A DNA stretch of 64,000 nucleotides from Calothrix membranacea FACHB-236 (GTDB lineage: Bacteria; Cyanobacteriota; Cyanobacteriia; Cyanobacteriales; Nostocaceae), in contig NZ_JACJPX010000016.1 of the NCBI RefSeq assembly GCF_014696315.1, forward strand, positions 1-64,000, read 5' to 3'. The notes below the pieces were generated by a model. The model did not search any database. It was not told where the DNA came from and saw only the letters and a program-made list of their open reading frames with translations. Both the position numbers and the translations under genes were made by a program. This document shows positions 8,768 through 17,346 of the stretch, one piece after another (positions within the stretch are counted from its first letter, which is position 1; the number at the start of each line of letters is the position of its first letter).

Positions 8768-9326
8768 ATAAAATAAATTCTTCCTGATAACTTCTTCATA
8801 CAAGAACCAATAAATATTTAGCTGATTGTTGGGTAATTATTTTTTATCGAGTTGAATAATTAAATAATCAGTTTCAACCATCATCCTCCTTTGATTACTT
8901 GTTAGCAATATTTTAATTTTGGCGTTACTTACAAAACTGCCAATAACATTGTATACCTCTGTATGTAAGATGTCTGTCAGTATTTTTAAGGTCTAGGAGT
9001 TTTTATTTACTACTAAAACTTCTATTTTACAGCCTACGATATCTAGCCATATCCTAAAAACTATTGCGCTATTAAGTACATTATTACTTCACTAATAGAA
9101 AAGATATTTTATTAGCAATGTGGAAACCATGTAGAAAGGAAATGTTTGCACTAGGGTATTTTTAAGTAGAGAATAAAGAAAAATTGATAATGCCATAATT
9201 TAATTTAAGGATAATCGCCACTTGATGAAAAATCATTAATAAATAATGGAGCAAAAATTCCTATTTATTACCTTTTTTATTAACTTAAGTTAGCTAATAA
9301 AATATTCATAAACTGATTGTTAGATT
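8768..9326. other. Intergenic region between response regulator and histidine kinase genes
   Basis: About 560 bases of AT-rich sequence. I see no reading frame with family character, no strong hairpin and no HIP1 site. It may carry the promoter of the response regulator. Confidence 0.5.
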
Positions 9327-11027
9327 TTAGTCAGTAGAACTTTCACCATTGTGCATCACCGGAATTTCAATGCTGAAGGTAGTGCCTTCTCCCATCTGAG
9401 ATAGACAACGCAAGAAACCACCATGTTTTTCGATAATTTGGTAGCTGATAGATAGACCTAATCCAGTACCCTTACCAATAGGTTTAGTAGTAAAAAACGG
9501 CTCAAATAATCGCTCTTGAATATTTTCTGGAATACCTGGGCCATTATCAGCAATTTGAATTTTTAGCCAATTAGAGTTAACTATCTCAGTAGAAATGCGA
9601 ATTTGGTAATTCTCAGGTGTTTTCGCTGCCATAGCTGGCCATGGACAACTGATCATTGACTCCTCTAAAGCATCGATCGCATTCGCAATTAAATTCATAA
9701 ATACTTGGTTTAGCTGATTGGCATAGCCTTCAACTAAGGGAATATCACCGTACTCTTTGATGATTTCAATGCCTAAGTTTTTTTCTCTGGGCTTGAATCG
9801 GCCTTGCAAGATGAGCAAAGTACTGTCGATCCCTTCATGAATGTCAACTGGCTTCATCTCCACCTGATCTAAGCGGGAGAAGTTTCTTAAAGTCAAAGAA
9901 AGTTGGCGCATTCGCCCAACTCCTACAATCATGGAGGACAACATTTTCGTCAAATCTTCGATGAGAAACTCTAAATCGGCATTTTCAATGACAGCTTGAA
10001 TTTCTGGTACTGGCTTGGGATAGTGATGTTGATAAAGTTGCAATAAATTTAAAATTTCTTGCGTAGATTCTTGAATATGGCTGAGGTTACCACTGACATA
10101 GTTAATTGGGTTATTCATGTCATGAGCAACTTCTGTAACTAAATTACCTAGAGAAGACATTTTCTCACTCTGAATCAGCTTTCTCTGTGTTTGCTGAAGT
10201 TCAAACAGAGTTAGCTGGAGTTGCTGCGCCTGTTCTTGGGCGACTTGTGCCGCACTACAGCTTTGCTCATAAAGCAGCGCTTTTTCAATTGCACCTGCTG
10301 CTTGCAATGCCAAAATACTGAGCAGTTTCCCATCTTTAGTAGAGTAAGTTGTGGGAGTCTGATTACACATGACTATTGCCCCAGTTAGCTGCTTTTTAGA
10401 CAATAGGGGGACGCAAATCAGAGAGCTAACCTTAGGTTCCATCTCCACAAATCTAGGATCTGCAAACAAATTGTTGACTATCTCACCTTGACGCGATCGC
10501 AGAATTGTACCGATGATTCCTTGACCTAGTTTGAGGGGTTCTGACCATGAGCTAAGTTCGCCATATTCCCAGAGAATTTTTAGCCAACCAGTTTTTTCAT
10601 CCAACCATAAAATTGCACCACAGGTCGAAGGAATACATTTTCTCGCTTCTTCAATCACCAGGCGGGCAATTTCTTGCACATCTAAGCTGGCGGTAACTTG
10701 TGTAGAAAGATCTTGAAATAAGTCTATTTCTTGATACTTTTCTAACAATTCCTTAGCTAATGACTTTTTCTCGGATTGCTGTTGTGCTAGGTAGGAAATG
10801 AGGGTAGCAATACTAGCGCTTTTTTGGTCACCAACTACCCAACCAATCACTTCTTCTAGCAGTAGCACTGGGTATCTAGATACGCTGACATCACTTTTAA
10901 TACCGATTATTGGTGTGCCATTGATATCTTCAATGCAGATAGTAGCGCCCATCTCCCTTTCCAGGTGATTGAGGATGGCCAGAAATTCTTTTTGGGTGAC
11001 TAACTTACGGAAATTGATTGGAGTCAT
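9327..11027 (-). CDS. GAF-domain sensor histidine kinase
   Basis: 566 residues, soluble (no membrane segment). An N-terminal region (1-90) of PocR/GAF-like character is followed by a GAF domain (about 115-250, ending ALQAAGAIEKALL), a short coiled coil, a dimerisation domain with the H-box EVAHDMNNPINYVSGNL (about 300), and a HATPase domain with N-box NQVFMNLIANAIDAL, G1 DNGPGIPE, F-box LFEPFFTTK and G2 GKGTGLGLS. The HDMNNP H-box is the class common in cyanobacterial GAF kinases. The signal is not evident: no Cys for bilin attachment stands out in the GAF. It may phosphorylate the neighbouring single-domain regulator. Confidence 0.9.
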   Translation of the reverse strand: MTPINFRKLVTQKEFLAILNHLEREMGATICIEDINGTPIIGIKSDVSVSRYPVLLLEEVIGWVVGDQKSASIATLISYLAQQQSEKKSLAKELLEKYQEIDLFQDLSTQVTASLDVQEIARLVIEEARKCIPSTCGAILWLDEKTGWLKILWEYGELSSWSEPLKLGQGIIGTILRSRQGEIVNNLFADPRFVEMEPKVSSLICVPLLSKKQLTGAIVMCNQTPTTYSTKDGKLLSILALQAAGAIEKALLYEQSCSAAQVAQEQAQQLQLTLFELQQTQRKLIQSEKMSSLGNLVTEVAHDMNNPINYVSGNLSHIQESTQEILNLLQLYQHHYPKPVPEIQAVIENADLEFLIEDLTKMLSSMIVGVGRMRQLSLTLRNFSRLDQVEMKPVDIHEGIDSTLLILQGRFKPREKNLGIEIIKEYGDIPLVEGYANQLNQVFMNLIANAIDALEESMISCPWPAMAAKTPENYQIRISTEIVNSNWLKIQIADNGPGIPENIQERLFEPFFTTKPIGKGTGLGLSISYQIIEKHGGFLRCLSQMGEGTTFSIEIPVMHNGESSTD

Positions 11028-11213
11028 CTAAATGTGGCACTACCATTTCACAGTATTGCTGTTTTTCAACTCAGCTGGAAACATTACCAGGTGATATTAG
11101 TAAATTGAGCAGCCTTTGTTGGCCTAAGTTTATTGTTCCCATGCAATAGGCGGAAATAAATCATTACACTGAATGTTAGTTGCCCAATTGGGATGGATAT
11201 TCCCTAATAACAA

Positions 11214-12407
11214 ATGACTCACCGAACTAATAGAATTGTGATCCTGGGTGGAGGCTTTGGTGGTCTCTATACTGCCTTACGCTTGAGCCAGTTACCTTGG
11301 GAGTCTACGCAAAAACCCGAAATTGTCCTGGTAGATCAAAGCGATCGCTTCCTGTTTTCTCCCCTACTCTACGAATTGCTGACTGGCGAACTCCAAACTT
11401 GGGAAATTGCCCCACCGTTTGCAGAATTATTACAAGGCACAGGTGTACGTTTTTATCAAGCTGTGGTGTCTGGGATTGATATCGACCAGCAACAAGTACA
11501 TTTACAAGATGGCCCAGAAATTTCTTATGACAGATTAGTGCTGGCGCTGGGTGGAGAAACACCGCTGGATTTGGTTACCGGTGCAACATCCTATGCATTT
11601 CCCTTCCGCACTATAACTGATGTTTATCGGCTCGAAGAACGCTTGCGAATTTTAGAAGAATCCGATGCTGATAAGATTCGAGTCGCCATTGTTGGCGCAG
11701 GTTACAGCGGTGTAGAGTTAGCCTGTAAGTTAGCTGACAGATTAGGAGAAAGAGGACGTTTCCGGCTGATAGAACTCAGCGACCAAATTTTGCGAACTTC
11801 CCCAGATTTTAACCGCGAGGCCGCAAAGAAAGCCTTGGAAGCGAGGGGTGTATTTATTGATTTAGAAACCAATGTTGATTCTATTGCCCAAGATACTATT
11901 TCCCTAGAGTATAAAAATCAAGTTGATACAATACCCGTAGATTTGGTGATTTGGACTGTTGGAACGCGAGTGGCTCCTGTAGTCAGATCCCTACCTCTCA
12001 AGCAAAATCAACGTGGTCAAATCACAGCTACAACCACTCTGCAAGTTCTAGACCACCCAGAAATTTTTGCTTTGGGAGATTTAGTAGATTGTGTTGATGC
12101 TCAAGGTCAGCAAGTCCCTGCTACGGCACAAGCGGCTTTTCAACAAGCTGATTATACCGCTTGGAATATCTGGGCTTCTCTGACAAATCGCCCCTTGCTT
12201 CCCTTCCAATATCAAAAGCTAGGAGAAATGCTGGCGCTGGGAGTAGACAATGCTAGCCTCACTGGTTTAGGAATCAAACTAGACGGGCCATTGGCATATT
12301 TAGCACGTCGTCTTGCCTATCTTTATCGGTTACCCACTTTCGATCATCAACTCAGAGTTGGTTTTAATTGGCTAGTACGTCCTATTATAGAAACGCTTTC
12401 TAAGTAG
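11214..12407 (+). CDS. Type II NAD(P)H dehydrogenase-like flavoprotein (NdbB-like)
   Basis: 397 residues. The N-terminal FAD Rossmann motif is IVILGGGFGGLYTALRL; the second, NAD(P)H-binding motif is VAIVGAGYSGVELACKLAD (about residue 160); the ALGDLVD motif near 285 binds the flavin ribityl chain. These enzymes pass electrons from NAD(P)H to quinones without pumping protons. Length and lack of a long C-terminal extension fit the cyanobacterial NdbB type, which in Synechocystis reduces demethylphylloquinone, better than NdbA or NdbC; this assignment is inference. No N-terminal signal is seen, so it is a peripheral membrane or soluble protein. Confidence 0.82.
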   Translation: MTHRTNRIVILGGGFGGLYTALRLSQLPWESTQKPEIVLVDQSDRFLFSPLLYELLTGELQTWEIAPPFAELLQGTGVRFYQAVVSGIDIDQQQVHLQDGPEISYDRLVLALGGETPLDLVTGATSYAFPFRTITDVYRLEERLRILEESDADKIRVAIVGAGYSGVELACKLADRLGERGRFRLIELSDQILRTSPDFNREAAKKALEARGVFIDLETNVDSIAQDTISLEYKNQVDTIPVDLVIWTVGTRVAPVVRSLPLKQNQRGQITATTTLQVLDHPEIFALGDLVDCVDAQGQQVPATAQAAFQQADYTAWNIWASLTNRPLLPFQYQKLGEMLALGVDNASLTGLGIKLDGPLAYLARRLAYLYRLPTFDHQLRVGFNWLVRPIIETLSK

Positions 12408-12489
12408 CAAATAGTGCGTAAATATAACTATGCACTGAAGCTCTATCAGGCATAATCTCAAATCCAGGACTCAAAAGCATAACAGTTTG

Positions 12490-13155
12490 ATGGAACGACC
12501 GAAAGTTATTTTTTTAGATGCTGTAGGCACACTCATCGGGGTCAAAGGTAGTGTGGGCGAAGTTTATAGTAAGCTAGCCCAGGAATTTGATGTGGAAGTT
12601 TCCGCTGATACATTAAATAAAACATTTATCGAAAGCTTTAAAGCCGCACCACCACCGATATTTCCTGATGCAGACACCCAAGATATTCTCCAGCGCGAAT
12701 TTGATTGGTGGCGAATAATTTCCCTCAATACTTTTGAAAGCGCAGGTGTTCTCAAGCAATTTTCTGACTTTTCGGCTTTTTTTAGTGAACTTTATATCCA
12801 CTTTGGTACTGCTGAACCGTGGTTTGTCTATCCTGATGTTCTTCCGGCTTTGATTAACTGGCGACGGATGGGAATCGAATTAGGAGTATTGTCTAATTTC
12901 GATTCCCGCATTTATTCAGTTCTGCAAAGTTTAGGACTCAGGGACTTTTTTGCGTCCATCACGATTTCTACTGAAGCACGCGCCGCTAAACCCGATCCGC
13001 AAATTTTCGCTATAGCCTTAGAAAAACATAAGTGTCCACCAGAGGCGGCATGGCACATAGGCGACAGCCCAGAAGAAGACTATCAAGGTGCTAAAGCTGC
13101 TGGCTTGAGAGGCATTTTGATCAACCGCGAGCAAAAGTCAGGACTCAATATTTAG
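12490..13155 (+). CDS. HAD-superfamily hydrolase (REG-2/HDHD3-like)
   Basis: 221 residues from ATG 12490 (a TTG just before it is in frame). Motif I is FLDAVGTLIG, motif II VLSNFDSR, the motif III Lys lies in EARAAKPDPQIF, and motif IV is HIGDSPEEDYQGAKAAG. In motif I the second Asp of the usual DxDGT is replaced by Val, as is common in the REG-2-like group, so ordinary phosphatase activity is uncertain. The C1-type cap lies between motifs I and II. The substrate cannot be read from the sequence. It follows the NDH-2-like gene by 82 bases on the same strand. Confidence 0.85.
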   Translation: MERPKVIFLDAVGTLIGVKGSVGEVYSKLAQEFDVEVSADTLNKTFIESFKAAPPPIFPDADTQDILQREFDWWRIISLNTFESAGVLKQFSDFSAFFSELYIHFGTAEPWFVYPDVLPALINWRRMGIELGVLSNFDSRIYSVLQSLGLRDFFASITISTEARAAKPDPQIFAIALEKHKCPPEAAWHIGDSPEEDYQGAKAAGLRGILINREQKSGLNI

Positions 13156-13157
13156 GA

Positions 13158-13190
13158 GTTCTGAGTCAAAAGTCAAGAGTCAAAAGTCAA
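13158..13190. repeat. Short tandem heptamer repeats (AGTCAAA type)
   Basis: Imperfect repeats of GAGTCAAAAGTCAAG follow directly after the HAD gene. This is one of the heptameric repeat families typical of Nostocales intergenic DNA. Confidence 0.7.
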
Positions 13191-13289
13191 ATAAATTTCT
13201 GAATTTTGAATTGCTTGTCCCCTTTTCTGCCTTAACTTCCCCAGCTTTAAAAGTAATGGGATATTTTTTATTTGAAAGTCCTTGACCCT

Positions 13290-13559
13290 CCTATTTTACC
13301 TACGGTGTACACACAAGTACTATCTGTAAGGGTTTCAGGCGTTATATACCCCTTAAATTGTCATTACGAGCGCAGCGAAGTAATCACATAATCCCGTGGT
13401 TTTTGCGATTGCTACCCTACGGGAAGCCACTTCGTGTCTACGTCGTTCCTCCTCGCTGCGGAAGCCTGTCCGCAGCGAGCGCATAACCATTAGCTAGATG
13501 ACGAAACCAAGCACTAGGGGGAATTTTAAGACTTGTGTGTACACCGTAGCCTATTTTAC
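13290..13559. mobile_element. 250-bp MITE with 19-bp inverted repeats and 10-bp target duplication
   Basis: CTACGGTGTACACACAAGT (13300-13318) is repeated exactly in inverted orientation at 13531-13549. Directly outside lie two copies of CCTATTTTAC (13290-13299 and 13550-13559), which is the structure expected of a transposed element with a 10-bp target duplication. The 250-bp interior has no gene. It contains further Nostoc-type palindromic repeats (TCATTACGAGCGCAGCGAAG near 13360, CGCTGCGG/CCGCAGCG near 13455-13478). It must be moved in trans by a transposase not seen in this window. Confidence 0.8.
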
Positions 13560-13587
13560 GGAGGGCTATTTTTGTGTGATTTTATTG

Positions 13588-13617
13588 TTGACTGTATAGT
13601 CAGTCATAAAATATATT
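13588..13617 (+). promoter_or_regulatory. Promoter with TetR-type operator for the hydrolase-regulator operon
   Basis: TGACTG (13589-13594) and CAGTCA (13601-13606) form a perfect inverted repeat with a six-base centre. It overlaps TTGACT (-35, 13588-13593) and lies just before TATATT (-10, 13612-13617), spacing 18. The arrangement suits autorepression by the TetR-family protein encoded second in the operon, whose first ATG lies about 90 bases downstream. Confidence 0.6.
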
Positions 13618-13703
13618 GAAGATAGTGGTGGCGATCGCATTCACTAAAAAAACGCCATCACCTTATATATGGCTGCAATTGGCGGCTACAGGAGGATGTG
13701 CAA

Positions 13704-14453
13704 ATGGATCTACATTACGAAATCCAAGGAAAGGGCGATGCGATCGCTCTCATTCATAGTGGTGGTGCAGATTTACGTGATTGGCTATTTATTGCCCCAG
13801 AGTTAGCGAAGAAATATCAGGTAATCACCTTTGATGGACGCGGTGCAGGAAAGTCACCACCACCACTGGAACCCGCAAATTATGTTGAAGATTTAAGAAA
13901 ACTCCTCGATCATCTCGGTATTTATCAAGTTACTCTCGTAGGGCATTCCATTGGTGGTGAAATTGCCACTGATTTCGCCTTAACCTATCCTCAGAGAGTC
14001 TCCAAACTGGTGTTAGTAGCTCCGGGATTAACAGGCTTTGAATTCTCGCCCCAAATGCAGCAGTGGTTTGACGAAGTTAGATCTGCGGCTCCAGATGTTG
14101 AGAAAATGGTCAACCTAAATTTGGAACACTCAATCTACCAAACCACCGTAGCCAGTCCCCAGCGCGATTTGCTCTATCAAATGTTCAAGCACAACATAGA
14201 GCGCTACTTTGAGTGGCAAAGCTTCGAGCAAGTCTGGCCCCAGCCACCTGCGATCGCCAGATTGCACGAACTCAAAACCAAGACCTTATTTATGATTGGC
14301 ACAAAGGACAGTGAAGACCTCTTCCGCATAGTAGAGTTGTTTAAACAGGTTCCTGACATTCGCTTTGCAGAGATTGAAGGCGCGGATCATCTACCGACGC
14401 TGACACATCCAGCAGAGGTAACTAACCTGATTAGCGATTTTTTGAACGAGTAA
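13704..14453 (+). CDS. Alpha/beta-fold hydrolase
   Basis: 249 residues. I start at ATG 13704, eight bases after a perfect AGGAGG; a GTG at 13698 is too close. The fold is clear: oxyanion region LIHSGGADLRDW, strand ITFDGRGAGKS, nucleophile elbow VGHSIGGEIA, acid probably the Asp in FMIGTKDSED, and catalytic His in GADHLPTLTHP. It is cytosolic, with no signal peptide. The substrate is not evident; the closest general type is the small esterase, haloperoxidase and lactonase group. It is co-transcribed with the TetR regulator starting nine bases after its stop, so it is likely induced by a small molecule that the regulator senses. Confidence 0.85.
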   Translation: MDLHYEIQGKGDAIALIHSGGADLRDWLFIAPELAKKYQVITFDGRGAGKSPPPLEPANYVEDLRKLLDHLGIYQVTLVGHSIGGEIATDFALTYPQRVSKLVLVAPGLTGFEFSPQMQQWFDEVRSAAPDVEKMVNLNLEHSIYQTTVASPQRDLLYQMFKHNIERYFEWQSFEQVWPQPPAIARLHELKTKTLFMIGTKDSEDLFRIVELFKQVPDIRFAEIEGADHLPTLTHPAEVTNLISDFLNE

Positions 14454-14462
14454 TAATCAAAG

Positions 14463-15050
14463 ATGCCCCGCACCCCAGCAGAAAATGAACGTATCCGTCA
14501 GGCTACCAAGGAGCAAATCTTAAAAGCGGCGATGGAGCTTTTTTTCAGCAAAGGCTATCATGCCACCTCAATTGATGATGTTGCGAAAACGGCGAAGATA
14601 TCCAAGGGACTTCTTTATCATTATTTCAAAGGCAAAGAAGATTTAATTGCAGCACTGGTTGATATACGACTCCAAGATTTATTGTTTGTCATGGAAGCCG
14701 CGGCTGCAAAACCGACACCTGCCGAACAAATCCGGCACATTGCCGAAGGTGCTTTAGAAGATGTCCGCCGAAAACCTGAAGTTTTCCGTTTTTACCTCAA
14801 CCTGTTTACCCAACCCAGACTCGATCCAGTGGTAGCTAAATATAGCCAAAGGTTAATGGATGAGCAAGAAAAGCAGTTTGAGGTGCAAACTGAAATGTTC
14901 ACAAAGCTGGGGGTAGCAAATCCACGCAAGCGATCCATCTATTTTTCCTCAACCTTACAAGGCATCATGCTGATGTTTTCTACCTATCCCAATACTTTTC
15001 CTTTGGATGAGGTGAAGGCGCAAGTAATCGAGGAGTTTTGCAACCCGTGA
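14463..15050 (+). CDS. TetR-family transcriptional regulator
   Basis: 195 residues. The N-terminal helix-turn-helix is classic: ILKAAMELFFSKGYHATSIDDVAKTAKISKG followed by LLYHYFKGKEDLIAAL. The remaining 140 residues form the ligand and dimer domain, resembling the YcdC/TetR_C groups. It is translated as the second gene of an operon with the alpha/beta hydrolase. It probably represses that operon through the TGACTG-N6-CAGTCA site upstream; the ligand is unknown. Confidence 0.88.
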   Translation: MPRTPAENERIRQATKEQILKAAMELFFSKGYHATSIDDVAKTAKISKGLLYHYFKGKEDLIAALVDIRLQDLLFVMEAAAAKPTPAEQIRHIAEGALEDVRRKPEVFRFYLNLFTQPRLDPVVAKYSQRLMDEQEKQFEVQTEMFTKLGVANPRKRSIYFSSTLQGIMLMFSTYPNTFPLDEVKAQVIEEFCNP

Positions 15051-15252
15051 AAATACTCAGTAAGATGAAAATAGTCAAAACACAGAAAAACTGAGACAGT
15101 ATTATTTGTGCTAGTAATACGAGTTTAAAAAGAGAATGCAACAAATACATGAGTAGGGGCGCAAAGCCTTGTGCTTTTACAGATTATTGATGTGTTGACA
15201 AGATTTTTCAATCTCCATAATTCGCAACCAAACTTTATCCTGAAATTGGGCA

Positions 15253-16215
15253 ATGAAAGGAAAAAAGACAAGGCGGAATTTCTTGCTAACGACTGTTGCT
15301 GTAGCTAGCGGCATTGTACAAGCTGATGCGTTGACTCCTAACATATCTCAAACACCATCAGCGAAAATGCCAGAACGCCTTCTAGGAAACACAGGCGTGA
15401 AAGTCCCCATTCTTGGATTGGGGGGTGCAGGTACAAATACACCACTAGACAAAAGCGATCGCGAACGGGAAGCTGTGGCGATTATTGAAAAAGCGATCGA
15501 ACTCGGCATTCGTTACTTTGATACAGCCAGTAGCTACGGTGCTAGTGAAATTCATTTGGGTAGAGTGCTACCAAGTCACCGCGCAAAAGTTTTTTTAGCA
15601 AGTAAAACTGATAAAAGGGATAGAGATGGAGCCTGGCGAGAATTAGAAAGTTCGCTAAAACGCCTGAATACTAATTATCTGGATTTATGGCAGCTGCATC
15701 ATGTTTCTTTTGCCGATGAACTTGACACAATATTTAGTAAATCGGGTGCGAGTAAAGCTTTAGAAGAAGCAATGCAGCAAAAAATTGTGCGGTTTGTCGG
15801 TATTACCGGACACCATGATACACAGATTATTGCGGAAGGATTACGTCGTTTTCCATTTCACACAACACTGATCCCAGTAAATGCAGTAGAAAATCATCAT
15901 CCACAATCATTTATTCCAGCAATTCTGCCATTAGCAAAACAAAAAAATATAGGTGTAATTGCCATGAAAGTTCCTGCTTATGGCAAGTTATTTCAAGCAG
16001 GTGGTTTAAAAAATATCAATCAAGCTTTAGGATATACTTTGTCTCAGCCAGGTGTTCACTGTTGTGTAATTCCAGCTGATAGCGTGCAACAGTTAGAAGA
16101 AAATATTCAGGCAGCACGTTCTTTTCAACCTTTAAATAATCAAAAATTAGCAGAAATTGAGCAACTTACTGCCCAAATCTGGCAAGAAAGTACATTTTAT
16201 CGCTCTTGGCATTAG
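15253..16215 (+). CDS. Tat-exported aldo/keto reductase
   Basis: 320 residues. The N-terminus KKTRRNFLLTTVAVASG is a twin-arginine signal, so the protein probably folds in the cytosol and is exported. The aldo/keto reductase tetrad is visible: Asp and Tyr in YFDTASSYGASE, Lys in FLASKTDKRD, His in WQLHHVSF. The barrel ends with the usual AMKVPAYGK and PGVHCCVIPADS segments. It reduces carbonyl compounds with NADPH in the general family, but NADPH supply in the periplasm is doubtful, so a bound cofactor or a different role is possible. Its gene stands alone, about 200 bases after tetR. Confidence 0.85.
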   Translation: MKGKKTRRNFLLTTVAVASGIVQADALTPNISQTPSAKMPERLLGNTGVKVPILGLGGAGTNTPLDKSDREREAVAIIEKAIELGIRYFDTASSYGASEIHLGRVLPSHRAKVFLASKTDKRDRDGAWRELESSLKRLNTNYLDLWQLHHVSFADELDTIFSKSGASKALEEAMQQKIVRFVGITGHHDTQIIAEGLRRFPFHTTLIPVNAVENHHPQSFIPAILPLAKQKNIGVIAMKVPAYGKLFQAGGLKNINQALGYTLSQPGVHCCVIPADSVQQLEENIQAARSFQPLNNQKLAEIEQLTAQIWQESTFYRSWH

Positions 16216-16266
16216 GATAAAAGCTTCACTTAATCCATACAGAAATGGAGATTTCCAATCCAAAAT

Positions 16267-17250
16267 CTAAAATCCAAAATTCAAAATTTTATGAGCTATA
16301 TCAGGAAAATCACTAAAAACGCCATCAATTCCTAAGCTAAAAAATAGCTCATATTCTTGTTTTGGATTACCTTGAAAGTCTAGAGGTAAAAATACATCTT
16401 CATTCCGAAAAGTCCAAACATGAACCAGCAAAGAAGCTGCATGAGCATCTTTCGCTAAGGATGTAGGTGGCAATAATGTACCTGTGCTATCTCTAGGAAC
16501 AAGGAGATTTTTATGAATTCCTATCGCCTGTGCATATTCAGCGATTTCCCTTAAACCTGAAGCTGTAATTAAATCGCTATATGTGCGCTCATCATCACTA
16601 ACTATAAAATCATAAGGTTTACCCGTATTATTAACTAATTGCACTAAAGGTAAATCAGTTTTTGTTGATAAATATTTGAGGTTGCTGACTTCAAAAGACT
16701 GAATAAAAACTGGTGCATTTGCGCCTTGATAACCGTTAGCTGCTAAAGTTGCCAGTAGGGGTTTTTCTAGGGATAAACTAATCGATTGAAAATAGGTTGG
16801 GTGCTTAGTTTCTGGATAAATGCCAATAGTCCGATTAACTGCAATACTTTTAGCTTGAGCTAAATCAATGATTTCTTGCAGTGTAGGTATTTCAAATAAA
16901 CCATCATATTTTATATTTTGCGATCGCACTTCGGGAATTCGCTCTTTTGCCCGTAGTGTTTTGAGTTCGGCTAGGGTAAAGTCTTCGGTAAACCAGCCTG
17001 TTTTGCTTTCCCCATCAATTATTTTAGTAGTTTGGCGTTGAGCAAATTCTGCATGGCTAGCAACATCAGTCGTTTCTGAAATTTCATTTTCGTGACGCGC
17101 AATTAATATCCCATCTTTAGTAGCAACTAAATCAGGTTCAATATAGTCAGCCCCTAAATCAATTGCTAATTCATAAGCCGCTAATGTATGTTCGGGACGA
17201 TAGCCGCTAGCCCCTCTATGTGCGATGATAATCGGTTTAGTATTTCGCAA
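16267..17250 (-). CDS. Glycerophosphodiester phosphodiesterase
   Basis: 327 residues, GlpQ-like TIM barrel. The active-site strand is IIIAHRGASGYRPEHTLAAY, with metal ligands in GADYIEPDLVATKDG and the second His in IARHENEIS. The C-terminus closes with GIDGVFSDFPDIA. It cleaves glycerophosphodiesters from lipid turnover to glycerol 3-phosphate and an alcohol. The insert between strands is large, as in the periplasmic GlpQ subgroup, but no signal peptide is present from this ATG, so a cytosolic location or a longer N-terminus should be considered. It is convergent with the aldo/keto reductase gene. Confidence 0.9.
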   Translation of the reverse strand: MRNTKPIIIAHRGASGYRPEHTLAAYELAIDLGADYIEPDLVATKDGILIARHENEISETTDVASHAEFAQRQTTKIIDGESKTGWFTEDFTLAELKTLRAKERIPEVRSQNIKYDGLFEIPTLQEIIDLAQAKSIAVNRTIGIYPETKHPTYFQSISLSLEKPLLATLAANGYQGANAPVFIQSFEVSNLKYLSTKTDLPLVQLVNNTGKPYDFIVSDDERTYSDLITASGLREIAEYAQAIGIHKNLLVPRDSTGTLLPPTSLAKDAHAASLLVHVWTFRNEDVFLPLDFQGNPKQEYELFFSLGIDGVFSDFPDIAHKILNFGF

Positions 17251-17346
17251 AATAATAGCTATATTATTATCTTCTTAACTCTATAGCATTCCTATTTAAT
17301 TGGTGAAAGTTAAAGTCAATAAGTAAGTTCTTCTTCGCTGTGTCTT

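Noticed and set aside
11305-11562. Minus-strand frame inside the NDH-2-like gene
   Set aside because: Shadow of a gene with complete FAD and NAD motifs on the other strand.
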